22,333 nucleotides of DNA from a virus (IMGVR_UViG_3300034103_000738:1-22333); one strand, 5' to 3'; counted from the first letter of the stretch, positions 1-7,198 are shown. Program-made: numbers and translations. Notes: a model not told the origin generated them from the sequence alone.

Positions 1-1874
1 ACATCTTCCAGAACGACAACAACGGCTTCCTGATCTGCTACTCGGTCTTCAAGGACGCCCTGCGCGGCGCGCTCGGCGTCGCCAAGTACGTTTGGGAGGA
101 GAGGGTCGAGGTCAAGACCGAGTACTTTACCGGGCTCGATGACTCGGCGCTGACGGTGCTGCTCTCGGAGCCGGATGTCGTGGGGAGCGCCATCTCGGCG
201 ATGGACGACCCGTCGTACCAACCGCCGGTGGACCCGATGACGGGCGCGCCGGTGGTGGACCCGATGACGGGCCTGCCGCCGCCGGCGCCGCAGATCTACT
301 CGGTCGAGCTCAAGCGCGAGACCAAGAACGGCCGGGTGCGCATCGAGGCGATCCCGCCCGAGGAGTTCCTGATCGACCGACGCGCGCGCTCCGTCGAGGA
401 CGCGACCCTGGTCGCGCACCGGCGGATGATGCGCGTCTCTGACCTCGTGGCGCTCGGCTACGACAAGGATGAGGTCGAGGCGCAGATGGGCGTCTACGAG
501 CTCGACACGAACGACGAGTACCTGGCGCGCAACCCCTACGCCCAGTCCTATGGCCCGGGCGGCACGCAAGACGACAAGCGCGTGCTCTACTGCGAGGCCT
601 ACATCCGGGTCGACTACGACAAGGACGGCATCTCGGAGCTGCGCAAGATTTGCACCATCGGCCCGAGCTACAAGATGGTGATGAACGAGCCGTGCTCGCA
701 CTCGCCGTTCGCGCTCTTCTGCCCGGACCCGGAGCCGCACGCGCTCATCGGGCTTTCTATGTTCGACATGACCGCCGACCTGCAGAAGATTAAGTCGGCG
801 ATCATGCGCAACATGCTCGACTCTCTGTCGCTCGCCATCCACCCGCGGGTGGGCGTGGTCGAGGGACAGGTCAACATGGACGACGTGCTTAACACCGAGG
901 TGGGCGGCGTCATCCGTATGCGTCAGGCCGGCGCGGTCCAGCCGTTCGCCGTGCCGTTCGTCGGCCAGGCCGCCTTCCCGATGCTTGGGTATCTCGATGA
1001 GGTACGCGAGACCCGCACCGGCATGAGCAAGGCCTCGATGGGCCTTGACGCCGACGCACTACAGAGCACCACCCGCGCGGCGGTAGCCGCGACGGTAAGC
1101 GCAGCGCAGCAGCACCTTGAGCTGATCGCCCGGATCTTCTCCGAAACCGGGATGCGCGCCCTGTTCAAGGGTATTCTCAAGCTCGTCGTAGAAAATCAGG
1201 ACCGAGCGCGGGTGGTGCGCCTCCGCAACCAATGGGTGCCGATCGACCCACGGTCGTGGGATGCGAACATGGATGTCGAGATTGATGTCGCCCTCGGCGG
1301 CGGCACCGAGGAGCAGCAGGTCTCTGTGCTGACCTCCATCGCCCAGAAGCAGGAGCAGATCCTGCAGACGATGGGGCCGCAGAACCAGCTGGTGACGCCG
1401 CAGCAGTACCGGAACACCCTGGTGCGGCTGGTGCAGGCCTCCGGCTACAAGAACGCGGACGAGTTTTTCTCGAACCCGTCGATGATGCCGCCGCAGCCGC
1501 CCCCGCCGCCCCCGCCGCCTGACCCGGCGATGATCTTGGCCGAGGTGGAGCGCCAGAAGATTATGGCGGACATCCAGAACAAGCAGGCGGAGCTGGAGCT
1601 CAAGCGCCAGCAGATGCTGCTCGAGGATGACCGCGCGCGCGACAAGCAAGAGGCGGAGATGATGCTGCGCGCCTATGAGATCCAGCTGAAGAGCGGCACG
1701 GCGGTGGATGTCGAGAGCATCAGGGCGATGATGGCCGAGCCGCGCGTGGCGAGCCCGAGCGTGCAGCGCCCGGTGATCCCTGAGATTCTGCCGCCGGAGC
1801 CGCTGCCGCCTATGATGCAGCCGCCTGTTTCTGTTGAGTCGGCGGCCATGCCGCCGCAGTTCCCTGGTGTTTAA
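1..1874 (+). CDS. Portal protein, P22-type (5' end missing)
   Basis: The reading frame is already open at base 3 and runs to the TAA at 1872-1874, so the gene begins upstream of the window. An in-frame GTG at 156 is internal, because the codons before it (FQNDNNGFLICYSVF, then KTEYFTGLDD) read like the conserved portal wing/stem region. Portal proteins form the dodecameric ring at one capsid vertex through which DNA is packaged and ejected. Supporting motifs are IPPEEFLIDRRA, the stretch MFDMTADLQKIKSAIMRN, and RTGMSKASMGLDADALQSTT, which is typical of P22-like podoviral portals. After about base 1480 comes a proline run (11 prolines within 13 residues, 1486-1530), then a Lys/Glu/Gln-rich helical stretch and a Pro/Met-rich tail; these could form a C-terminal barrel-like extension. 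Family assignment is strong; the subfamily is inferred. Confidence 0.9.
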   Translation, partial: IFQNDNNGFLICYSVFKDALRGALGVAKYVWEERVEVKTEYFTGLDDSALTVLLSEPDVVGSAISAMDDPSYQPPVDPMTGAPVVDPMTGLPPPAPQIYSVELKRETKNGRVRIEAIPPEEFLIDRRARSVEDATLVAHRRMMRVSDLVALGYDKDEVEAQMGVYELDTNDEYLARNPYAQSYGPGGTQDDKRVLYCEAYIRVDYDKDGISELRKICTIGPSYKMVMNEPCSHSPFALFCPDPEPHALIGLSMFDMTADLQKIKSAIMRNMLDSLSLAIHPRVGVVEGQVNMDDVLNTEVGGVIRMRQAGAVQPFAVPFVGQAAFPMLGYLDEVRETRTGMSKASMGLDADALQSTTRAAVAATVSAAQQHLELIARIFSETGMRALFKGILKLVVENQDRARVVRLRNQWVPIDPRSWDANMDVEIDVALGGGTEEQQVSVLTSIAQKQEQILQTMGPQNQLVTPQQYRNTLVRLVQASGYKNADEFFSNPSMMPPQPPPPPPPPDPAMILAEVERQKIMADIQNKQAELELKRQQMLLEDDRARDKQEAEMMLRAYEIQLKSGTAVDVESIRAMMAEPRVASPSVQRPVIPEILPPEPLPPMMQPPVSVESAAMPPQFPGV

Positions 1875-1891
1875 CTTTCGAGGGCAGATAG

Positions 1892-2197
1892 ATGACGATC
1901 AAAGCTGAAGACCTTAACGGTCAATACTTGGACGCGGTGGGGCTGGGCGCCTCGCAGGCCGTCGCCTACACGGGCACGGCGGCGGCCTCCAACGCATTCA
2001 ACGCGCAAACCAGAGTGGTGCGAGTGGTGGCGACCACCGACTGTTTCATCTCCACCGGCGCGAACCCGACCGCCACGACGAGCAGCGCGTACCTGCCTGC
2101 GGGCACGGTTGAGTATATCCGCGTCAACCCGCAGGATAAGATCTCTGCGGTGCGGCGCAGCGCCGACGGCACGCTGTACGTGACGGAGACAAACTAA
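1892..2197 (+). CDS. Small beta-rich virion protein (possible decoration protein)
   Basis: A 101-aa protein starting at ATG 1892, with a GAGGG-type ribosome site about 7-10 bases upstream. It is rich in Thr, Ala and Val with alternating hydrophobic residues, and has the pattern 'CFISTGANPTATTSSAYLPAGTVEYIRVNPQDKISAVR...GTLYVTE'. Small phage proteins of this shape (a single beta-sandwich with an 'I/V-x-TG-x-NP...LPAG...I-x-V-x-P-G/Q-D' layout) are often found next to head genes and are usually annotated as unknown structural proteins. It has no signal peptide, Cys pair or membrane segment. It overlaps the following lectin-like gene by one base (TAATG), so the two are probably co-translated. 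A decoration or fibre-base role is an inference from position and composition. Confidence 0.65.
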   Translation: MTIKAEDLNGQYLDAVGLGASQAVAYTGTAAASNAFNAQTRVVRVVATTDCFISTGANPTATTSSAYLPAGTVEYIRVNPQDKISAVRRSADGTLYVTETN

Positions 2198-3498
2198 TGC
2201 TCAACAGCCAAGGATCGCTCAACAGGCTAGGCGCTAACCTGCGCAACCCTTACGGGCCGTCTGCGGCTTCGCTTAATCTCGACTTCACGGCGTCCAACAC
2301 GCTTGATCCCCGCATCACCTTCACCCGCGCAACCACGGCGACGTTCTTCAACTCGTCTGGCGTACTGTCTACGGCGGCATCTGGCGCGGCTCGTTTCGAC
2401 TACAACCCCACGACGCTTGCACCGCAGGGCTTGCTCATTGAGGAGCAGCGGACGAATTCCATCCGCAACAACACGATGGTGGGTGCAGTGGCGGGTACGC
2501 CGGGGACTAACCCGACAAATTGGGATATTACTGTTAGCCCTTCTGGCATCACAACAGAAATTGTTGGAACAGGCGTAGAAGATGGAATCACATATATAGA
2601 TGTGCGGTATTTCGGCACGGGAAGCGGCAGTGCATCACCGCAAATTCGCCCGGAGACAACTACTGGTATTGTTGCTGCGGCAGGGCAAACTTGGACTGCA
2701 AGTTATTATTTAAGAATTGTGGGTGGGTCTACTACGGGTTTATCAGCGTTTTCTCAAATTTGGCAAGAACGAGACGCCGCAGGGGTCTCATTAAATACGG
2801 TTGTTGTTACCATTTCTGCCCCAACCACAGCAGCATTAAAAACGCAACGCAGCATTTTAACGCGAACATTGACAGACGCTGGCACGGCTAGGCTGACAAA
2901 CCGAATTCAATTTACTTGTGCAAACGGAGTGGCAGTAGACATCACCCTCCGCATCGGCCTGCCCCAACTAGAACTTGGCGCATTCGCCACGAGCGTTATC
3001 CCCACGACGACCACCGCCCTCACGCGCAACGCAGATGCAGCGAGCATGACGGGGACTGATTTCTCGTCGTGGTACAACCAGACGGAGGGGACGTTTGTTG
3101 TAAATTTTGCAATTCCAAACGCAACGGATTCGCGCAGTCAATTAACAGCAGGTGATGGAACCGCAAATGAACGGATAATTATTACTAATAGTTCGTCTTT
3201 GGCGGGAACGGCTTTTCGCGTAGTGGATGGCGGCTCTGACCAATGCGATATAAGCAGGTCGCAATCATTTGCAAATAACGCAACAGTTAAAGTTGCGGGT
3301 GCATACAAAGTCAATGACTTTGCAATTTCTCAGAATGGCGGCTCTGTGGGAACAGACACAAGCGGGACGTTACCGACCGTCACAACCTTGTTTATTGGGA
3401 CAAATGGAGTGGCTCAATATTCAAATTCTTACATAAGCCGCATCGCCTACTACCCCGTCCGCCTCGCCAACACCACCTTACAGGCACTCACGGCATGA
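2197..3498 (+). CDS. Lectin-like fibre/adhesion protein (concanavalin-like fold)
   Basis: A 433-aa protein starting at ATG 2197. The N-terminal third has the pattern 'LNLDFTAS...LDPRITFTRATTATFFNSSG' followed by 'RFDYNPTTLAPQGLLIEEQRTN', a recurrent signature of phage and prophage proteins with carbohydrate-binding modules. Around residue 257 there is QLELGAFATSVIPTTTTALTR, after which NADAASMTGTDFSSWYNQTEGTFVVNF opens a LamG/concanavalin-A-like domain to the C terminus. Such proteins are thought to bind glycans on the host surface or in mucus, displayed on the virion. Codon use is mosaic: the conserved motif blocks are GC-rich, but about 2510-2930 and 3095-3440 are much more AT-rich than the flanking genes, which suggests exchanged segments. 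The gene overlaps its downstream neighbour by four bases (ATGA). Fold-level call is good; the ligand is unknown. Confidence 0.7.
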   Translation: MLNSQGSLNRLGANLRNPYGPSAASLNLDFTASNTLDPRITFTRATTATFFNSSGVLSTAASGAARFDYNPTTLAPQGLLIEEQRTNSIRNNTMVGAVAGTPGTNPTNWDITVSPSGITTEIVGTGVEDGITYIDVRYFGTGSGSASPQIRPETTTGIVAAAGQTWTASYYLRIVGGSTTGLSAFSQIWQERDAAGVSLNTVVVTISAPTTAALKTQRSILTRTLTDAGTARLTNRIQFTCANGVAVDITLRIGLPQLELGAFATSVIPTTTTALTRNADAASMTGTDFSSWYNQTEGTFVVNFAIPNATDSRSQLTAGDGTANERIIITNSSSLAGTAFRVVDGGSDQCDISRSQSFANNATVKVAGAYKVNDFAISQNGGSVGTDTSGTLPTVTTLFIGTNGVAQYSNSYISRIAYYPVRLANTTLQALTA

Positions 3499-3809
3499 GC
3501 GACTACTACCTCCGCGCAACCACCGCCGCAGCCCTCTACAGCGCACTAGAGGCGGCAGGGGTCGTCACCCAAGGCGAGGACGGCTGGTACGTTACAGACG
3601 GCCACAGGTACGCGCTCGATGTCATAGGCGCGATCTACGCGCCGACCGGCAAGATGCTGCGAGGGAATGAGGGCGAAGTGCCGGAAATGAAACTGCTAGA
3701 CGGTTTTCATGCTAATTTGCGTGTTATAGATGCAAGCAATTTTGATGCTAATATGCTTAACAAAATAGCAATCAATGTGCCTACTAATCCGGCAAGAGGG
3801 TGGGCGTAG
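3495..3809 (+). CDS. Small phage protein of unknown function
   Basis: A 104-aa protein starting at ATG 3495, overlapping the lectin-like gene by ATGA. The first two thirds (YYLRATTAAALYSALEAAGV, then GWYVTDGHRYALDVIGAIY) resemble small proteins often encoded directly after fibre or lectin genes, possibly partners or chaperones of those proteins. The last about 35 codons (from about 3690) switch abruptly to AT-rich usage and encode 'MKLLDGFHANLRVIDASNFDANMLNKIAIN', in contrast with the GC-rich start. This suggests the 3' end was exchanged by recombination with another phage. No catalytic motif is visible. Function cannot be assigned. Confidence 0.6.
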   Translation: MSDYYLRATTAAALYSALEAAGVVTQGEDGWYVTDGHRYALDVIGAIYAPTGKMLRGNEGEVPEMKLLDGFHANLRVIDASNFDANMLNKIAINVPTNPARGWA

Positions 3810-3994
3810 TGAAGGAGCTGAACCCGTTTTCTGCGCCCGTCCCCAACCCTGCCCCGCAGGGTTACGCGCCGCAGTACATCAACCAATTCCAGAACCAGAA
3901 CCGGCTGTACTTCACGCAGATCGACAATGTGAACCGCGAAATCTTGCCGGCTATTCATAGCTTGAATGTTTTGCATTGGATCTCGGTGAACTGA
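3809..3994 (+). CDS. Small unknown protein
   Basis: A 61-aa protein most likely starting at GTG 3809, which shares one base with the previous stop (TAGTG); an in-frame GTG at 3800 is possible but lies inside the upstream gene. It has a Pro/Asn/Gln-rich first half (NPFSAPVPNPAPQGY, then QYINQFQNQNRLYF) and an amphipathic second half. It overlaps the following ATG by one base, placing it in a translationally coupled run. No known domain is recognised. The short length and missing motif make this a hypothetical gene, supported mainly by perfect overlap geometry on both sides. Confidence 0.5.
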   Translation: MKELNPFSAPVPNPAPQGYAPQYINQFQNQNRLYFTQIDNVNREILPAIHSLNVLHWISVN

Positions 3995-4335
3995 TGGCGA
4001 ACTTCCAAGACATCGTGGGCCTGCGCCTCGGGCGCGCGCAACTGACGACCAGTTACGCGACCGTGTACACCTGCCCGGCGGACAAGCGCGCGTACATCAA
4101 GGACATCAACCTGTGCAACGCGCACTCAGGCAACAGCGACGCGTCTGTGGCGATTGTGCCGACCGGCCAGACCGCAGGCGTAGCGTTCGAGATATTTAGC
4201 GAGTTTCAGATGAACGCCAACACCACGCACAGGTGGACCGGGCTGCAGATAATGAACGCCGGGGACACGATCCAGGTGAAGGGCAGCGACGCTAACCACA
4301 TAACGGTATACATCAGCGGCGCGGAGGCCGTGTAG
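3994..4335 (+). CDS. Small beta-sandwich virion protein (possible head decoration/fibre)
   Basis: A 113-aa protein starting at ATG 3994, overlapping the previous stop by one base (TGATG). The frame is open further upstream from TTG 3976, but the overlapping ATG fits neighbouring gene spacing better. The core reads 'RLGRAQLTTSYATVYTCPADKRAYIKDINLCN...SVAIVPTG...GDTIQVKGSDANHITVYISG', a layout seen in many small phage proteins ('S-Y-x-T-V-Y-x-x-P-A-x-K...V-K-D-I...L-C-N...V-x-I-V-P') associated with virion surfaces. Alternating polar and hydrophobic residues predict a compact beta-sandwich. It is the second such protein in this portal-to-scaffold cassette (the other is at 1892). The decoration role is inferred. 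Confidence 0.65.
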   Translation: MANFQDIVGLRLGRAQLTTSYATVYTCPADKRAYIKDINLCNAHSGNSDASVAIVPTGQTAGVAFEIFSEFQMNANTTHRWTGLQIMNAGDTIQVKGSDANHITVYISGAEAV

Positions 4336-4336
4336 C

Positions 4337-5119
4337 ATGAGCAACGCATTCATGGGGCAGAGACAGCAGGCCTCGCCGATGGGCTACGGCGGCTACAGCG
4401 GCGGGTACTCGCCCCCGCAGAGGATCGAGCCGTCCTATGGCGGCTACGACCCGTTCGGCGGCGGCGGCTATGGCGGCGGAATGGGTGGCTATGGCGGCGG
4501 CATGGGCGGCTTCAACCCGTTCGGCGGTGGCGGCTACGGCACGCAATTCGGCGGCTATGACATGGGCGGCGGAGGCGGCTTTGGCGGCTACGGCGGCGGG
4601 ATGCGCGCGCCGGCCTACGAGCCGACCATCAACGACGCATTCTCCCGCTACTTCTCGCAGCAGTACTATGGCGGTCCTGCCTTCGACCCGTTCGCGGCGA
4701 CCTCCTTTTTTGGCGGCGGGTATGGCGGCGGATTCGGCGGTGGTGGTCGCCGTGGCGGCGGGATGGGCGGCCGGATGCGCCGCCGGCGGCAGATGTTCGA
4801 GGACCTCTTCCAGCCGGAGAATACGCCGCTGTCGCAGCCGCAGCCGATGCCTGCACCGGTCGGCTACGCGACCGGCCCCGGCGGCGGCGCGTACCAGCCG
4901 GGTGGCGGCGGGCAGCGCATCGAGATGGGGCCGGTCACGCCGCAGCCTGAGATGCAGATTCGCCGTGATGCGCCAGATGTGATGCCGCAGCCGTACATGG
5001 GTATGGGTGGGTTTGATTCCATCATGCCGGTGCAGGTGCAGGACACGCCGGTGTATGCTCCGGCTGGGCCGTCATACTTCGACGACCGATTCTTTAACCG
5101 AGGAGGCATGTACAGATGA
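4337..5119 (+). CDS. Gly/Tyr-rich low-complexity protein with RG-rich patch
   Basis: A 260-aa protein starting at ATG 4337, one base after the previous stop. Residues about 17-95 are almost entirely Gly, Tyr, Met, Phe and Pro in units such as GGYGGGMGG and DPFGGGGYGG. Residues about 96-125 form a more ordered aromatic stretch (INDAFSRYFSQQYYGGPAFD). A second Gly block leads into an arginine-rich patch at about 137-152 (GRRGGGMGG then RMRRRRQ). The C-terminal 100 residues are Pro/Gln-rich. No enzymatic motif, signal peptide or membrane segment is present. The composition resembles flexible adhesive or phase-separating GY/RGG domains, but no homologous family is recognised. It overlaps the next gene by ATGA. 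The function is unknown; its place in the head-gene region suggests a virion or assembly role. Confidence 0.6.
   Translation: MSNAFMGQRQQASPMGYGGYSGGYSPPQRIEPSYGGYDPFGGGGYGGGMGGYGGGMGGFNPFGGGGYGTQFGGYDMGGGGGFGGYGGGMRAPAYEPTINDAFSRYFSQQYYGGPAFDPFAATSFFGGGYGGGFGGGGRRGGGMGGRMRRRRQMFEDLFQPENTPLSQPQPMPAPVGYATGPGGGAYQPGGGGQRIEMGPVTPQPEMQIRRDAPDVMPQPYMGMGGFDSIMPVQVQDTPVYAPAGPSYFDDRFFNRGGMYR
4437..4780 (+). repeat. Imperfect GGC/GGN-TAT simple repeat inside coding sequence
   Basis: Two blocks (about 4437-4605 and 4703-4775) are built from short GGCGGC and TATGGCGGC units encoding Gly-Gly-Tyr-Gly. The units are imperfect but always in frame. Such triplet-type repeats can expand or contract by slippage without breaking the frame. 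Confidence 0.6.
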
Positions 5120-5265
5120 AAACCGGACTCTACGCAAACATCAACGCCAAGCGCGCGCGGATCGCCGCCGGCAGCGGCGAGAAGATGCGCAAGCCTGGCG
5201 CCAAGGGCGCGCCGACCGCCGCGGCCTTCAAGGCCTCGAAGAAGACGGCGAAGAAGCGCGGGTGA
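5116..5265 (+). CDS. Very small basic protein (49 aa)
   Basis: The frame starts at ATG 5116, overlapping the previous stop (ATGA), and ends at TGA 5263-5265. The sequence begins MKTGLYANINAKRARIAAG and ends in an Ala/Lys tail (AAFKASKKTAKKRG) like a histone H1 or nucleoid-protein tail. There is roughly one Lys/Arg per three residues and a single acidic residue. Short proteins beginning 'K-x-G-L-Y-A-N-I' with the segment 'GEKMRKPGAKGAPT' recur in podoviral head regions as unknown proteins. The strong positive charge suggests binding to DNA or to acidic scaffold/portal surfaces, which is inference. The next gene starts inside its stop codon (GTGA), indicating coupled translation. Confidence 0.7.
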   Translation: MKTGLYANINAKRARIAAGSGEKMRKPGAKGAPTAAAFKASKKTAKKRG

Positions 5266-5588
5266 AGACGCCGGCGTGGCAACGCGCCGCCGGGAAAAAC
5301 CCGCGCGGCGGATTGAACGCCAAGGGGCGCGCGTCGTACAAGGCGCAGACCGGCGGCACGCTGAAGGCGCCCGTCAAGGGAGCGCCAGATTCGCCGCAGG
5401 AGCTGCGCCGCAAGGGTTCATTCTTGACGCGAATGGGCTCCATGCCCGGGCTTCTGGTGGACGAGCAGGGCGACAAGACCCGCCTCAAGCTGAGCCTCGA
5501 GGCGTGGGGGCACCGTGGAGACAAGGCCAGCGCCGTCGCCAAGGGGCGGCAGCTTTTAAAACGATACCGAGGGACGAAGGGTGGCTGA
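5262..5588 (+). CDS. Basic phage protein, DUF6321-like
   Basis: The gene starts at GTG 5262, overlapping the upstream stop as GTGA, and encodes 108 aa; the frame is open far upstream inside the Gly-rich gene but that part is not used. The opening residues TPAWQRAAGKNPRGGLNAKG followed by RASYKAQTGG, and a central 'RRKGSFLTRMGSMPG', match what I recall of the small phage family DUF6321. The second half 'DKTRLKLSLEAWGH' is also typical. The protein is strongly basic and Gly/Lys-rich at its start. Neighbours are another tiny basic protein and the HhH-GPD-like gene, whose GTG start lies within its last codons. The family has no established function; a virion-associated nucleic-acid-binding role would be a guess. 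Confidence 0.7.
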   Translation: MKTPAWQRAAGKNPRGGLNAKGRASYKAQTGGTLKAPVKGAPDSPQELRRKGSFLTRMGSMPGLLVDEQGDKTRLKLSLEAWGHRGDKASAVAKGRQLLKRYRGTKGG

Positions 5589-7026
5589 ACGAAAGGCATG
5601 GTGGGAGATCCTGCGCGACCAGTTTGCGTCGCGCGGGCTGCTTGACCCAGAGTCGGAGCGGCTGCAAGAGGCCGCGCAGGCGGCCCCTGCCGTGCAGCGC
5701 CAAGCGCGCGGGCTGCTGTCTCTCGACCCGCAGGCCGAGAGCGACACGGCGCTCGAGATGGGCCTCGGCTCGCTCCCCGGCGTCGGCCAGGCGATGGCGC
5801 TGCGCGATCTGGAGCGCGCGCGCCGTGACAGAGACCCCGTTGCGGGGGCCCTTGCCGCGAGCAACTTCATCCCGTTTGGAAGCATCCTTTCTCGTATGCG
5901 GCGAGGCGGAGACGACGGGCAGGTGGCAATGGCCGCCGACGGAAGCTCGTTTCCGACGGAAATGCAGCCCCCGAAGGATGAGCAATACTTCAACCTTGAG
6001 GGGTTGACCACGCAGCCATCTAGAAAGGTCGAGATTCCGAGGTATGAGCCTCCGCGCGGCGCCCCCGGGTATATGCAGCGGCTGGCAAAAAATCAAAAGG
6101 CCTATGACCAGATTTTAAACTGGGCGCGCCGAGGCATGACCGAAGAGGGCCTCGGGTGGTACAACACGGACGCACTCAGGGATGAGTTTGTCAAAGAATT
6201 TGGCGAAGATGTCGGCCAGAAAAACTACGAGAAGTACATAGACCTTGTTGCGGCCACCAGCGCCGGCGCAAAGACCCCGGCAAACGCAAAGATCGCCTCT
6301 TATTACTACCAGCAAGCGGTAAGGGGCGAGCCCGCCGTCAAGCCGCCGAAGGGCTCCGGCTATGGGCACAAGGCCCAGAACCTGCACTTCAAGAACGCCG
6401 CAGAAATACTCGCCGGCGGCCAGCTTGACCCGATAAAAAACCCCAAGAGATTCACCTTCGGCGAAAACTTGAAGGGGAACTGGGACTATGCGACGGTGGA
6501 CAAGCACAACGTCAGGGCGTTTGCTATCGCATCCAAGGACCCGGAGTTCATAAACAGCAGGCTGGCCGACCCAAAGGGCACCCCGAAGCCTTCGTGGTGG
6601 AACGAAAAAAAGCACGGCGCGTGGGATGCTCAATCTTTCAACCCAAGGGAGTTTGTACAGACCAACAAGGTGAAGTGGGAGACAATCCCGCCGACCTGGT
6701 TCAAGGAAGCGCCGAGCAAAACAGACTACAAGGCATTCGAGGAGCTGAACAAAAGACTCGCGAAAGACCTTGGGGTATCGCCGGCGGCCGCCCAGGCTGC
6801 ACTCTGGCTCGGCGCCGGAGAGGTCACCGGGCTCGGGTCTCCGCCTATTGCCTTCATGAAGGTCCTCGAGGAAAGACTCGCCGCCACCGCAAAAAAGCGC
6901 GGAATCACGAGAGAGAAGGCGCTGAAGGACTTCATCCAAGGAAAGGCGCCGCTCGCGAAAAACAAGCAGCAGCAGGTCCAAGATGGGCTGCTGTCACAAC
7001 AAGATCAGGGGAGCATGTATGCCTAG
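5581..7026 (+). CDS. Phage protein with HhH-GPD DNA-glycosylase-like motifs
   Basis: A 481-aa protein starting at GTG 5581, overlapping the previous gene by eight bases. Residues 60-105 are Gly/Ala-rich and hydrophobic (GLGSLPGVGQAMALRDLERA then ASNFIPFGSIL), as in phage internal virion proteins. Residues about 160-320 look like a helical globular domain: YIDLVAATSAGAKTPANAKIA, then G260-Y-G-H-K264-A-Q-N, then a 'FGENLKGNWDYATVD307KHNVR' stretch. The pair GxGxKxxN...VDxHxxR recalls the helix-hairpin-helix and catalytic Lys/Asp region of endonuclease III-like DNA glycosylases, with a longer insertion between. A third block, PAAAQAALWLGAGEVTG (residues 401-417), follows. Related phage proteins of unknown function have, to my recollection, the same three blocks. 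Codons after about 5940 include many AGA/AGG, unlike the flanking genes. Enzymatic activity is an inference. Confidence 0.6.
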   Translation: MAERKAWWEILRDQFASRGLLDPESERLQEAAQAAPAVQRQARGLLSLDPQAESDTALEMGLGSLPGVGQAMALRDLERARRDRDPVAGALAASNFIPFGSILSRMRRGGDDGQVAMAADGSSFPTEMQPPKDEQYFNLEGLTTQPSRKVEIPRYEPPRGAPGYMQRLAKNQKAYDQILNWARRGMTEEGLGWYNTDALRDEFVKEFGEDVGQKNYEKYIDLVAATSAGAKTPANAKIASYYYQQAVRGEPAVKPPKGSGYGHKAQNLHFKNAAEILAGGQLDPIKNPKRFTFGENLKGNWDYATVDKHNVRAFAIASKDPEFINSRLADPKGTPKPSWWNEKKHGAWDAQSFNPREFVQTNKVKWETIPPTWFKEAPSKTDYKAFEELNKRLAKDLGVSPAAAQAALWLGAGEVTGLGSPPIAFMKVLEERLAATAKKRGITREKALKDFIQGKAPLAKNKQQQVQDGLLSQQDQGSMYA

Positions 7027-7198
7027 CAAGTCCGCCAAACAAGCTCGCCTCATGGCAGCCGCCGCGCACTCCAAGGAGTTTGCCAAGAAGGTGGGCGTGC
7101 CGATGAAGGTCGCCAAGGAGTTCAACAAGGCCGACAAGGGCGGCAAGCTCTTGAAGCGCGCCATGAAGAACCGCCCCAAGAGCGGGCTTCTGGCTTGA
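7019..7198 (+). CDS. Small basic conserved phage protein (59 aa)
   Basis: The start is ATG 7019, eight bases inside the end of the preceding gene; the in-frame codons further upstream are not needed. The sequence opens MPSKSAKQARLMAAAAHSKE and continues with 'FAKKVGVPMKVAKEFNKADKGGKLL', a pattern that recurs in small podoviral proteins near head genes. It is Lys-rich and predicted helical with no acidic cluster. It ends in a TTGA overlap with the next gene. The function is unknown; charge and context fit a nucleic-acid or virion-binding helper. Confidence 0.75.
   Translation: MPSKSAKQARLMAAAAHSKEFAKKVGVPMKVAKEFNKADKGGKLLKRAMKNRPKSGLLA

Noticed and set aside
2197-3498. Diversity-generating retroelement target in the lectin gene
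   Set aside because: No template/variable repeat pair, no reverse transcriptase in the window and the fold is concanavalin-like, not C-type lectin; composition mosaic is better explained by recombination.
4437-4982. Second forward frame across the Gly-rich gene
   Set aside because: Ala/Arg/Ser-only composition produced by reading GGC repeats out of frame; no motif and no coupled start.
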